DNA of 24,379 nt. Origin: Azolla pinnata. Taxonomy: Eukaryota; Streptophyta; Polypodiopsida; Salviniales; Salviniaceae. Below are positions 6,825 through 17,699 of this stretch, piece after piece. A model generated the notes under the pieces. The model was not told the origin of the DNA. It worked only from the letters and a program-made list of their open reading frames with translations, and ran no database searches. The position numbers and the translations under genes were made by a program. The stretch spans positions 76,878 through 101,256 of the forward strand of contig JBBBWG010003114.1 in NCBI GenBank assembly GCA_037176905.1, in the 5' to 3' direction. Position 1 is the first letter of the stretch, and the number at the start of each line of letters is the position of its first letter.

Positions 6825-9800
6825 TTAAACGTCATCGATCTCGACCACCGCTAAAGATGCAGGCACCGCTCTGAAGTTCCTACACCAAGACATTCGCTTC
6901 AAGTGCTCATTCTCAAGGCTGCCATATACCCAAAACACCGACAGAGTTAAAATCTAATGAAATGATAATCATGCCTTACTTGGCTACAAGTTAGAAAGCA
7001 TGCAGATTCTTGACAATTTAGCTAGGACTAGGACAACTAAAATGCTCAAACTGCTATTCTTAGATTTTGAAGAATTCTTTACACTACCTGATATTGGCGT
7101 AAGACTTGAAGACGTACACAGCTGGGAGCTAGGAAGCTTGGGTACGGCAATGGGGAAGCAATTTTCTCTAGCTTTAGTTTCTATACCTAAAGTTGTTTTA
7201 GCGCCCTAATTCTCATGCTTCCGATCTACAACACTCTTGTATATGGAAAGAGAGCGTTTCAAAACTCAACATTAAAGTCTGAAGAGAAATACAAGCTTTA
7301 CCGGAAAAAGTTCCATAATCCTCGACGAAAAACTTCCAATGATGCAAAGAAGAACTCGACAATGCCATGATCAACCCAACCATCTACCTTCAAGTGCAAC
7401 AGTGAGAAGAGCCATGCTAGCCGCAAAAGAGCATTTGCACCCTATACATTCAAATAAACATTCCCAATAAGAAATATATCCTCGGCTAGATATGTAGCTT
7501 CCCAAACCTTAAACCCTAGAAAATCACAAAATACTGTAAAACAACCCCAACTTCCTTGCAAGAAATCGCAGAATACTCCAAAAAAAAGCCCCAGCTTCTC
7601 TTAGCTACAGAATTCTCTTTCAAAATACTACACATTTGGTAATACAAGAAAAGAGTACATGCAGAACAACCTGAGTTATCCTTCATAGAACTGTTAAGGT
7701 TTCTTTTTTCAAGTGTTTTGCACGACAAAACCAAAAAGAAATCTTTCCCATACGATATATACCATTGCTAGGAAATAGATGATTTTTTGTCTCAAAATTA
7801 ACTTGTCCCGTAGCCACGGGTTAACTGATTTGGGTTGAAGCAATCCCCAGTCGACAACTATGTCCCAATATAACTGATAACATGTCGCAAAAGTAGATGA
7901 GATAACAAAGAGTATAAGCCACTCTGGAGAGCCTTTATTCTGGAAGGTAACACGAGTTATCACCGCCACTATAGCTGAGAGGTATTTCCCACCATTCCCA
8001 ATCTGTGCATGATTGCCCTCGTCCATCCATGTCCGCAAGCACTGTTTGTTGTGTTAAAATGGCCATATATACCCATTGTTAATAATGTCTATGCATTCTT
8101 CTCAGTTTGTCTTTGTGGTCAAGTCACAAGGGTTGGCTTCAGCTTACTGGTTAGGGTTTGATATAAGATATATGGGCTGTTTCCAGTAAATATTTCTGGT
8201 TAGGGATCAGGATTATGTAAGGTTCTGCATTTGTCAGTTGGGTTTTGGAGGATAGAGATGCTTAGGGTTTAGATTTATCATAAGGCATTTAGGATCAGGT
8301 GGTGCTTACAGTTTGCCGTTTAGCATTTACTAGGGTGTTGGCATCCTTATCTAGACGTATGGAAAGCTTGGCATTCAGATTTAGGGTTTAGGGCTTAAGG
8401 TTTTAACGCTAAAGGCTTTAAGGTTTAGGGAAGTTCAGGATTTAATGCACATAATACCATAAAAGCAAAACAGATATAGATACCTGCATTAACCTCCACC
8501 AATATGGTAAGACAGACACACAGTATGAGAATTCTTGGAAAAGCATGTTTTCGTTGCAAGTTGTCTTCAATTGTAAGTTGAACTTCCTACAGATGTAGTA
8601 GCACAAAATCCACGCAAAGTTTTGAAAGGCCATAATCTGGGAACAGTTTTAAACATTTCGACTGAGTCATGATGCTAATATTTTCCTTGAAAGACAAATT
8701 TCCTTTTACATCTGAAATCTCTATATTCCAAGCAACAATACATGCCTGACTTGTGAGTTGATCCGCAAGGAAGAAATCAGGGAACGTAACCTTCACGTTC
8801 ATCCAACAAAAATAACATGACATGAGAATTAGTTCAAAGGTTATTTGCATGATTAAGATAAAGTACTTAAAAAAAGCATTTCCATGCAGTGGATGTCAAG
8901 GTTACTGTTATAACGCCATTTGTCCAGAGCCAACTTATAAACAATGTTTATCAAGAGCACAGCATTAACCTCACCTTGGATCCACAACCTCAACACTCAT
9001 GAAAAGCACAAAGCATTACATATTGATCATGATTAACAGCTAGTTGAGCTTCAAACTTTAAATAGAACACAACCTAGTTATAGATAAAGTAATCAATCGA
9101 AAAGAAATCCTCCATTAATCTTTGATAACTACATATATAAGGAAGAATAGAAATAAAGAAGAATAACCTTATATATGGGAGACCAAATGATATGCCATAT
9201 GCGGCAAACAAAGGTCAACCTGGTTGACTTGCAGAATATGTCAAGGGGAAGGACCAGAAATAAGCAACAGAGCACCTAATGAAGAATCAGAATATCCATA
9301 GTTTAATAGAAAAACATATGTAGCTTTTCTTTACATCAGTTCATTAAATTTGTACAGGCATACCAACATAATTGAAAGTGGAAGCCCTGATGTTTTGTCG
9401 ACAGCGTCATTAAAAAACAGCTGCATAACCATACCACCTAGTAATATGGTTGTAAATGTTGTGCTCAATAGCATAATATCATGAAACCCAAATTGTGTCC
9501 TTGGAGGAAAATCTAAAATCATTCTGTAGCTTAAATGAAACCGTTGCCAAATGAACACATTGAAGCCAAACATGTATAAATGCAGAAATATGAGCCCTAG
9601 AGAGCTGCAAGACAAGGTGCAACATGAGTGGCTTACTGTGTACGTACTAGAAGTAATCCAGAAAAAACAAGAAAATTAGATAGAAAGTCACCATGATGCG
9701 TAGAAGCCAAACTGGGTTACACTTGATTCAGTCAACGATTTCCATGGAGGACGTATGAAGATGAGGAGGAGAATCAAGAGAAGAATTATGGAAGATCCGG

Positions 9801-12736
9801 AAAAGATCCCTGCCACGGAGCCTCATAGATATGTAATATGATAAATAATAACATTAAAAGAATTTGCATGTAAGTTTGTTTACAAACATTACTGATTTTC
9901 TAAGAAAAAGAAAGTCCATTCTGTTTGCCTCAACATTCAAATCATTAATCTCATTATCACATAGGTGGGAGAAATCCTCAACCAAAACACTGATCTGCTG
10001 TGTACATACATGTCTTAGGAGAAGTGAAATAAGGTTTAACAGAGATGTGTTAAAGAATAGAGATTTGAACCAATCACCTGAGGTTGTTACAGTCTCTTAA
10101 AGCTTATTATTGGGGTTTAGGGTTTAGACATTAATCACCTTAGGATTTATGATTTATGATTATAGTTGGCATTACAATGAAAAATATTCTATAATCAACT
10201 TGCGTCCCAACGGGGCATGCATTATAGCATGTACGTTTTTGAAAGAACTTGCCACTCGCAAAGTACCAATATGGGCAGGTCCGGCATACATCCAATAAGC
10301 TAATTTCATAAATTGATTTTTTTTTATTCCACATCATCAAGAAATCTATTGCTATACCCAATATATCATCATATATAAACTATACGATCCACCGAGAGGA
10401 ATAAAAAGCAGATGGGTATCATATAAGCAATCCGAAACTAAAAACCAAGTTTGTCACTTAAACAAGGTTTAATCGAAGAGAACGCAACAAGGGTTCGCGA
10501 TACTAATCTTGTTTCTGAGAATTACTGAATAACTTTCTTCATCAAAGAAAATCCAGGACACTTTCATCGCAGAAAGAAAGAAAGGATCCCTTTTTAATTC
10601 TCAACAATATATGCATAGCTGAGTAAAATTTTCATATAATCAATGGAATTGTGTGAGGAAGATGATATGTACCTAGCAGAAATATCAACAGCCAGTTGCT
10701 TTTCTTTTGTGTAGCCTTCAAGTATGTAAGAGCTTCGCAACGATCGTTGCTTGTAAAGTGTTCAGAAAATAGAGATTCGACCTTCTCCATCATCTTTCGA
10801 ACCTAGGTTGAAACCGCCAATGCATGAAATTATTCCAAACTCATCTTCACAGCTCAATAGCTAATTTTCAATGCTTTTGGGAACTCCAAAACCACATAAA
10901 TGGAAAAACCATGGAAATTCAGGGCTCAGGCTTTTCAGAATCTAAATATCAAGATCCCATCTTAAATTTCTGTAACATATAATTAGCCCCTAAACATGAA
11001 TCTAAACTTCCTGGCGTTTTACACTGAGGCTTCTATATTCCATATTATTGAGGACACAGAACAATTTTGGAATTGTGGAGGCCCAAATTACTTTTATGTT
11101 CTTACATTCTGTTTTCCTTCACCCATATGTATCATTTGTTCTTTTATTACCTTACTTTTATTTGTAGCTATGTAGTGGTTTTTTGTCTGCAAAAATGTGC
11201 ACGTATACATACACATATAAGTTGATTGCTCGATTTTCCCTTATCTGGATCATGAAATGCAATCTTTAAATCTGGGAGAAATAAACTCGTGAATTGCTAG
11301 AGAGAAAGAAGAGCCAGAAGCGATCCTCATATAAGGAAGATATAGGGTATCCTTCAAGGAAAACTAACCTTATCAGATGTAGAAAAGTATGAACATTCCA
11401 CCGCTTTAAGATACACGTCAGAAGCATTCTGCCGTGTGATCTACACAATCCAAAGAATAGATTGTTGTCTTGAGTTAATGCCATATATAGAGAAAAAGAA
11501 GAGGAAGCAGTATGCCTGCACACACACGCGCACACATGTTTACATGATCAGTATAAATCCACATGCAAAGTGATCACTTTACCTTGTCATACTTCTTCAA
11601 AACTTTTCTGAGGATAGCCAGATTGAGCGAACTGAAAGCATGATCGATAATAAGCAATAAATTGAGTTAGCGGCAAAAAATAGAAGTAAGAATGTCTGTT
11701 TATACCCATCTAGGAAAGTTCTAGATTACCTATAGTCCTTTAGAAGGAGAAGACTCTGGTACAACTCCATTAGTGGATACCGAAGCCCTTGACGGTTTAG
11801 TTTGGATTTGGACACAGAATCAGCTATATTTCCTTCACCTTTGCCACTTTTATCTAGGATATATGTTAGTTAAATTAGTAGATTGGCATCTAAATCTGTT
11901 GAATTGTAATAAAAATATGTTCTTACAAAGCACATACCAGTAGTTACTGTACAGTGTTGATCTTCGCACTTGATTAAGGTATTGTCTGATGTACAATTTG
12001 AGAACTTTTTTTCTTCAATAAGGACATCAATTTTTGACTGCAATTGGCTAATCCAGCAAAGGTATTCTTGTTCTTTACAGCTGTAGAACTTATTAACCAT
12101 GTTCAGTTGAGCATCTAGCCTTCTGAAAAACTTCTCCACTTCAACCTTATATGGCTGGCCCAGAAGCTCTGTCTCAAACACGTAGTGTCCTCCATGTACA
12201 TCACACTTCCGCTGATGTATAATCTGATACACGCAACAAAGAATGGTATCAAACAGATATATGCAAGCTCAAATTGTGATGAATTACGATGCATAACAAT
12301 GGATAAAAAATGAACAAGTTATAATGCTAATCTCTTGCGGTGAGAGTTTTTAGATGTACAATGCACATTGACTTGTCATAAATAATCACTGATCCTTCTA
12401 AAATTCTCTAAATTTCTTGGTCTAAAACGGAAAGAAATATGTAAAGAATGTATCTTATTAACATACCATCTCTATACCACTTTGTGAAAATAGAGACCAT
12501 TGCTGGTGTTTAATTTGCCTAAAGTCCTCCACTGGGCTTGCATAAGAGCTATGATCTTGGTCTGTTTTACGATCATAATGGGTGTATTTAAAGCAAACCT
12601 GATCTCCTCTATGCTGATCCTTCTCCAACATTTCCCTTAATTTCTTCAGGTCCTGCTTTAACAGTTTGTAATTGAAATAACCATGTTTCCATTCACGCAC
12701 TAATTGCCTCTCCACTTGTTCTTCAAATTTCACCAT
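6825..12736 (-). CDS. PHO1: PHO1-like SPX-EXS phosphate exporter, 14 exons, 702 aa
   Basis: Coding exons in transcript order: 12736-12467, 12223-11938, 11853-11730, 11631-11583, 11428-11369, 10802-10673, 9821-9692, 9604-9364, 9275-9168, 8790-8746, 8636-8484, 8041-7763, 7441-7302, 6918-6825. All phases agree, giving 2,109 bp including the stop. PHO1 proteins move phosphate out of cells (root xylem loading in Arabidopsis) and are gated by inositol pyrophosphates bound to SPX. The SPX domain fills about residues 1-245: MVKF start, Tyr23/Lys27 in [27 protein letters not shown], and the [16 protein letters not shown] lysine helix (228-243). Then come [11 protein letters not shown] and VEKxF-type linkers, hydrophobic segments near 299-329, 348-370, 391-414 and 427-444, and the EXS domain from [15 protein letters not shown] (467-481) through YQLYWD (587-592), [21 protein letters not shown] and LENEH (673-677). 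Length is slightly under the usual 750-800. The start was chosen at the canonical SPX MVKF although the frame is open 37 codons upstream. Exon borders rest on reading and homology, without transcript data. Confidence 0.93.
8042..8483 (-). other. PHO1 intron 11 with scattered telomere-type motifs
   Basis: On the plus strand this 442-bp intron contains TTAGGGTTT or TTTAGGG forms at 8150-8160, 8261-8272, 8380-8393 and 8423-8430, so the transcript strand carries AAACCCTAA-like boxes. They are dispersed and not in a clean array. Confidence 0.6.
8637..8745 (-). other. GC-AG intron of the PHO1-like gene
   Basis: Between exons 10 and 11 the donor reads CAG|GCATGT rather than GT, and the acceptor is CCCAG|ATT. 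Both sides are phase 0 and join TSQ to IMAFQNFAW, which aligns with the family pattern LTSQ-x-x-x-x-x-N. No GT donor nearby gives a sensible join. GC donors are the commonest non-canonical class and usually have this strong CAG|GC context. Confidence 0.8.
9822..10672 (-). other. PHO1 intron 6 (longest, 851 bp)
   Basis: The largest intron in the coding region, flanked by donor CTAG|GTACAT and acceptor ATGAG|GCTCC, which together restore a Gly codon (G + GC). It holds two TTTAGGG-like heptamers at 10113-10127 and two short open frames with no family resemblance. No inserted element is evident. Confidence 0.7.
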
Positions 12737-13800
12737 CCTTTGATTCTTTGACAAATGTCTTACGCAAGCCCTCAGTGCCTCAAGCACAACCCTAAATCTA
12801 TATACAGGTGAAGGAATTTGGCAAAGGGTTCTGATACAATAAATCAAGAGGAGCTCTTGGTATGTGGGTATGATTTATAAGCATGTTCAGAGATGTATAC
12901 GATGCATAAGTATGCTCATTCATGAGATTATATAGTACCTTCATATTCAGATATATATGCACCATGATTAGTGTATCAAGTACATTCAGATATGTGTAGG
13001 TATGTAAAACCCTGTAAATTCAAGGAGTAGCTCAAGGCTATTTGTGGGCAAAAAGTATGTTGTGATTTTTTCTTTCATGGAAAAGCTGAATTATGAAATC
13101 CTATCAAATTTGTGTATCGTGCATATCTATAGTGCGTAGGTATTGTATATAAGTCCTCTTCTTTTGAGCAAAAATACTGCAAAAAGAGCTTACAAAAGAG
13201 GGAATGTAATGCAAAGGAAATCGAGGAGACGTTGATACATCTCTCTTTCCATCGACTTTTGCTCCGTTTCTTTCTCTCCTTCTCTCTGCTTCATGCATTA
13301 GTGTGTGGGTTTTTTCAAATTTCGGAAATGTGTGGTGGGCCGGGTTAGGGTATGTAGGTCCAATATAATTCTATTCCATCCCTATATATTTTGGAGATGA
13401 TTTCGAACTTTGAGGTCTAACTTGAGCTGATTTCTTCTAATGAATTGAGCATTCGGGCTAGGGTTACATTAGCATCCCTGAACTCTCTCTCTCTCTCTCT
13501 CTCATGGATTAGGCTTGGCATAGGATTAAGGTAGTTTGAGGCTTGTAGTGTCAAGAGCATATCTGTCCCTCACTTTCTTCTGAGCGTTTTCTTTTTAAAC
13601 TTGGGAATTTTCGGTAGTGGGTTGGCTAGTTTTGGTATGTTAGACTAGAGATAGGGCGACAAAATCTTCTTTTTTGCAGGCCTAGTTCCAAATTCAGGGA
13701 AAATGGATAGTGGGTGGGGGTGAGCTAGTTGTGTCTCATAGATTAGGGTTAGGGTTCGGATTGAGTTGAAGAATTAGGACTAGGGTTCCCTCTCTCCCTC
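12737..13800 (-). promoter_or_regulatory. Upstream region of the PHO1-like gene
   Basis: No gene is seen. For minus-strand transcription a TATAAAT box lies at 12873-12879, about 140 bp before the start codon; other AT-rich boxes are near 12925 and 13145, so the true promoter is unclear. Several GGTTAGGGT/CTAGGGTT motifs (13341, 13458, 13742, 13780) read as telo-box-like AACCCTA on the gene strand. A (CT)n tract sits at 13483-13503. Confidence 0.35.
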
Positions 13801-14340
13801 ACTCTCTCTTTCTCACACACACACATACAGACACTCATTCCAATTGGAGAGAGAGAGAGAGAGGAATGAGAAAAACAGAGTAGAATCATATGCAAAGCAA
13901 GACAAAAAAAATAAAAAGAAGAGAAAATGGAGAACTAGAGAGGTGGGGGGGGGGCGGGGAACCTTTTTTCCTTTTTGGTTTCCTTCTGCTGCGAAGCGTT
14001 TTCCCGCAGAATAGGTTATGGTGGGCGGGTACGAAAGCATCCTCCATTCGTGCCGTTTCTGCTGTCTTTCTGGAGCGCGAGGGAGGGAGGGAGAATCTGT
14101 ATCTGTGCGTGTTGGTTAAGAAAAAGCTTTTTTTGCCGCCTCACACTCTGCACGCCTGCTTCGCTCCTCGCTCCTTCCTCCTTCCTGCTTCCTCCTGCTT
14201 CCTCCTCCTGCTCTTCCTCCGTCTTCTTCCTTCTTCCTTCTTCCTTCTTCCTCTTCTTCGTCTTCTTCTGCTGCTATTGTTTCCGGAAACTACAAAAGTA
14301 GCCTCTACCAAGTTTTAGCTGAACAAACGGAACATTTTCA
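13801..14340. other. CT/CA/GA tracts, G-run and polypyrimidine block
   Basis: This holds (CA)n at 13815-13825, (GA)n at 13847-13863, a ten-G run with GCGGGG at about 13944-13959, and a plus-strand polypyrimidine block of CTTCCTC/TTCTTCC type at 14165-14277. Read on the minus strand the last block is purine-rich GAAGAAGG, like the leaders of the two plus-strand genes, so it could be a distal 5' exon or leader of the PHO1-like gene. I see no splice-site evidence strong enough to claim that. Open frames here translate low-complexity sequence. Confidence 0.4.
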
Positions 14341-14365
14341 AAAACATGCTTCTTTGTTCTGCATA

Positions 14366-15210
14366 ACAAAGTCTGGCTCTGGGAATCTGCTCTGGTCTGG
14401 AATCTGAGACAAACAGGCATCTGGAATCTGGTCTGGAATCTAAAGAAAACACCCAATCTGGAATCTGGCCTGGAATCTGAAGAAAACACGCATCCGGAAT
14501 CTGGTCTGCAATCTAAGACAAACATGCACTTGTAAGCTCTGGAATCCGAGCTAGACATGCATCTAGAATTTGGTTTGGCTCTAGGAATCTGTTCTGGTTT
14601 CGAATCTAGGACTAACAAGTATCTGTAGCCCTGGACTCTGAGACAGGAAGGCATCTAGAATTTGGCCTGGAATCTAAGGCGAACAAGCATCTGTAGCTCT
14701 GGAATTCGAGACAGACAGGCATCTGGAATCTGTTCTGCCTCTGGGAATCTGTTATGGGCTCGAATCTAAGACAAGTATGCATCTGTAGCTCTGGAATCCG
14801 AGACAAACAAGCATCTAGAATTTGGTCTAGCTCTAGAATCTGAGACTAAAACGCAATCTAGAATGTGCTCTGGTTTGGGATTTGAGGCAGACATGCATCG
14901 GGAGCTTTGCAATCCGAGATAAACATGCAATCTGGAATATGGTTTAGTCTGGAACCTGATGCAGACATGCAATCTGCAATCTGTTCCGGTCCGGGATTTG
15001 AGGTGGACAAGCAATTGGAGGTTCGGGATCTGAGTCAGACGGACATCTAGAATCTAGTCTAGCTCTTGAATCTGAGTCAGACAAGCATCTGGAATCTAGT
15101 ATGGCTCTTGAGTCCGAGATAGATAGGCAATCTGGAATCCGGTCTAGCTCTTGAGTCCGAGGCAGACATGCAATCTGGAACTTGTTCTGGTCTCGGATCT
15201 GAGACGATTT
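14366..15210 (+). repeat. Degenerate 33-36-bp minisatellite
   Basis: About 24 imperfect units built from AATCTGAGACAAACATGCAT followed by CTGGAATCTGGTCTGG or CTGTAGCTCTGG. Two unit types alternate in the centre, suggesting a two-unit higher-order period near 75-110 bp. Minus-strand frames through it (SDSRA, RFQTRFQMP patterns) are by-products of the repeat and contain stops. Confidence 0.85.
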
Positions 15211-15440
15211 AGGCAAAATAATGGAACTTGTTGTTGGTCTGTTCAGACCGTTTGACTGAAGAGCTTCGGCTTGATAATAGTACACGGAAGTAGTGAAAAG
15301 ATCAGGCCCAAGCAACTCCCCATAACACACGCATGCAAGAACAATGAACGCCACTCTCTGTACAAACAAATGGATGGTGATAATATCTGGAGGGAGGGTT
15401 CGTCCTTGAGCATTACCCATAGGAATGGAGATGAGACCCC
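15211..15440 (-). other. Short unassigned open frame next to a heat-shock element
   Basis: On the minus strand an ATG at 15418-15420 opens a frame of about 70 codons over unique sequence (starting MGNAQGRTLPPDIITIHLF, with a hydrophobic stretch VAFIVLACVCYGELLG) before running into the minisatellite. It matches no family I recognise. It is noted because a TATAAAAAG box and a heat-shock element lie within 60 bp upstream. It could equally be U5/R sequence of an old LTR. Confidence 0.2.
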
Positions 15441-15441
15441 T

Positions 15442-15466
15442 AGAACATTCCAGAAGGTTCTAGAAT
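15442..15466. promoter_or_regulatory. Five-pentamer perfect heat shock element
   Basis: Five contiguous alternating nGAAn/nTTCn units with no mismatch in the core triplets: aGAAc aTTCc aGAAg gTTCt aGAAt. A sixth unit (cTTTt) matches two of three. Three units suffice for heat shock factor trimers. Directly adjoining at 15467-15475 is TATAAAAAG on the minus strand (TTTTTATAC on the plus strand). On the plus strand the order HSE-then-TATA is normal but no gene follows; on the minus strand a small open frame follows but the HSE lies downstream of the TATA box. Confidence 0.7.
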
Positions 15467-15540
15467 CTTTTTATACTCCGAAAGCCCTGCGACGGGAATA
15501 TTGTCGAACTTGTATCTCCTCCTGTTATTGATTTTAAATA

Positions 15541-16549
15541 CATTAGCTTTTAATCCATTCACTTTTCGATAATTTGCAGCTAGATCGAGCGTGGCAGCTG
15601 TATACTCAATGAGAAAACTTAACCCCTATAATCGCAAAGAGATAAGGGTTTAGGGTTTAGGGTTTAGGGTTTGCAAATAGGTCGCTATACCTATCCATTC
15701 ACTTAAACATTGCAATCAACAAAGTCCCCACTTATGCATACAATACGTATGTTATTACATATCAGAACATATAGTCGTTACATATGAGTTAGAATGTATG
15801 ATGGTTAAATTACAAGATTTACAATAAAATGAACCTATGTATCACTATGAAGTTTCATATTCCATTTCCTTGGGCATCAATAACGTAAAATATTAAATTA
15901 TAGAAAACCAAATCTTAAATTAAACTCTATAAAATGACTAATATTCACTTCAAAGACAAATCAGTAGCCTTGATAAAGTTTAATTTTGATATAAAAAAAA
16001 GGACAATTGTAAAACGTAAAATACGAGTGGGTAGTCTAGACTATATTCTATTTTTATTTTGTTTTCGGGAAAAAAATATAATACGGTTCGTGAATTGAAA
16101 GCCGCCATAATAACGACAAAGGCAGATGTACAAGCTATGTTGTTAAAAAACGTGGTCTTTTTAGTAAAATACGTTTTAGAATACTTAGAAGTATTCTACA
16201 TGTATTTAACGTTTTGGAACTGTTCATTTTTTTTGTCAAATTTATGAATATCAAAAATATTTTATACTAGGGCTATTATTTTAACTCGAGAGTGAATATT
16301 CGTCATTTCATTAACTTAAATTCTAAATTTAATTTTCTATAATTTAGGATTTTCTAAATTTAATAATACTAAGAAATTGAAATGTAAATTTTTAGTTAGA
16401 TGTAGGTTTAATTATTTGTAAATTTTTATAATTATTTAAGGTATTTTAACATATTTAACCCATATTTACATATTGAAGCCATATTCTATGCATCTAATGT
16501 GTTCGACAATTATATGGTAAAATACATATTTTACATATTTATAAAATTG
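15541..16549. other. AT-rich gene-free flank of the retrotransposon
   Basis: Mostly AT-rich DNA with no recognisable gene. It contains the TTTAGGG array at 15645-15672; the remainder shows no repeat structure I could identify. Confidence 0.5.
15645..15672 (+). repeat. Interstitial TTTAGGG telomere-type repeat
   Basis: About four tandem heptamers of the Arabidopsis-type plant telomere sequence. Confidence 0.9.
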
Positions 16550-16554
16550 TTATT
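16550..16554. repeat. Target-site duplication TTATT (left)
   Basis: TTATT directly precedes the 5' LTR and is repeated exactly at 21334-21338 directly after the 3' LTR. Five bp is the size made by Ty3/Gypsy and Copia integrases. Confidence 0.88.
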
Positions 16555-16996
16555 TGTTGGCTATAATATTATGAAGTTGCGAAGTAATCTGTAATATTAC
16601 GACAACATGTTGCAAGATTGTAATAGTATGGGGTCGGGTAGTACAAATTCGTAACAACGTGTACTATTACAAATTGTAGGAATAAATCGGTGCGTAAGAA
16701 ATACGTAATGCCACCATCGTAAATAATAAAACGACTCCTGGGAGAACCGAAGAGACAAGAGTCATATATAGAAAGCCACGAGGGCTACTTGTATAGGGCT
16801 CTGGACTTTGTACAATCAAGAATAATATAATTACTTTGCACAATCAAGTGTCTTTGTATGATTTTCTAATCTTGTATTTTGTACAATTTGAAAGCGAGTC
16901 TAAGTACTAGTATGAGTCTTTACGTTCTACGTAAGATTAATCTTTTGTTTTACTCAACTTTAGATAATCTTAGTTCGTCGATCTAAAGGGCTAACA
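16555..16996 (+). repeat. 5' LTR (442 bp)
   Basis: TGTTGG start, CTAACA end. Aligns over its whole length to 20899-21333, for example GAGAACCGAAG, CTACTTGTATAG, ACTTTGTACA and CAATCAAGTGTCTTTGT are shared. A degenerate TATA box (CATATATAG) at 16763-16771 marks the likely U3 promoter. Just downstream, TAGCGACC at 17001-17008 may be a mutated primer-binding site whose TGG has become TAG, but that is weak. Confidence 0.88.
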
Positions 16997-17062
16997 CTTT
17001 TAGCGACCATAACATCTTGTGAAGATCAAGTACCTTATTCGAGAAAAATCACATGATCCTTA

Positions 17063-17293
17063 GTGTGCACTATTATATCCCATACCAACAATGCAGTGGA
17101 CCTTACTATAGAAGATCTACAATCAAGCAAACAAGTGTTTGAAGGGCCAAAGTTATGTTCACTAGAACGAATATTGTCAAAGACATATGCAATGCCTTGC
17201 GACGGGTTGCAAGGATTATCTCTCAAGACCCAACATTTTCGTTCGGTGCATAAGCAGTCGCAAAGAACGTTTTTGCGCGGATCAACAAACTGA
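17063..17293 (+). other. Open frame between 5' LTR and gag (76 codons)
   Basis: An uninterrupted frame in the leader region of the element, just after the 5' LTR. It matches no family I recognise. It stands out because the gag and integrase parts have many stops while this frame is clean. It may be chance. Confidence 0.2.
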
Positions 17294-17699
17294 TCCGTAA
17301 CTAGCAAACCTCACCTAATCTTGGTAGTATGGATTGACATCTGTACATTGTAAGCGATGGGGATGAGGATGACTTGACGAGTTGTTGGTTTGGACCTTGT
17401 TTTGAGGTCTTAAAAGCGACTCGGAGAACGACAAGTCGACCACTCCGAACGAGGACTTTCTAGTCTCGGAGGGTGTGCTACGAACATGAAAGATAACATC
17501 CGTACCACCTTCTAGTCGTAATCAAAAAGCCGTGGAAAGGCGTCGTTACAATGAACTAGCTCGGAGGCTACACCATGTCACGGATTCACGCACATAGTAC
17601 GACTGAGGACGCCTGGTCGTACAGTTTTGAGGAGTGCAAGGACGGAGTCGTGACCCCAGATAGTCCACACATAGAATCCCTTGAACTATCCAAAATACT

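Noticed and set aside
12737-12847. N-terminal extension of the PHO1-like SPX exon by 37 codons
   Set aside because: SPX proteins begin at the MVKF-type motif; the upstream residues show no conserved pattern.
13890-14318. 142- and 108-codon plus-strand frames
   Set aside because: They translate G-run and polypyrimidine sequence; no domain and no codon pattern.
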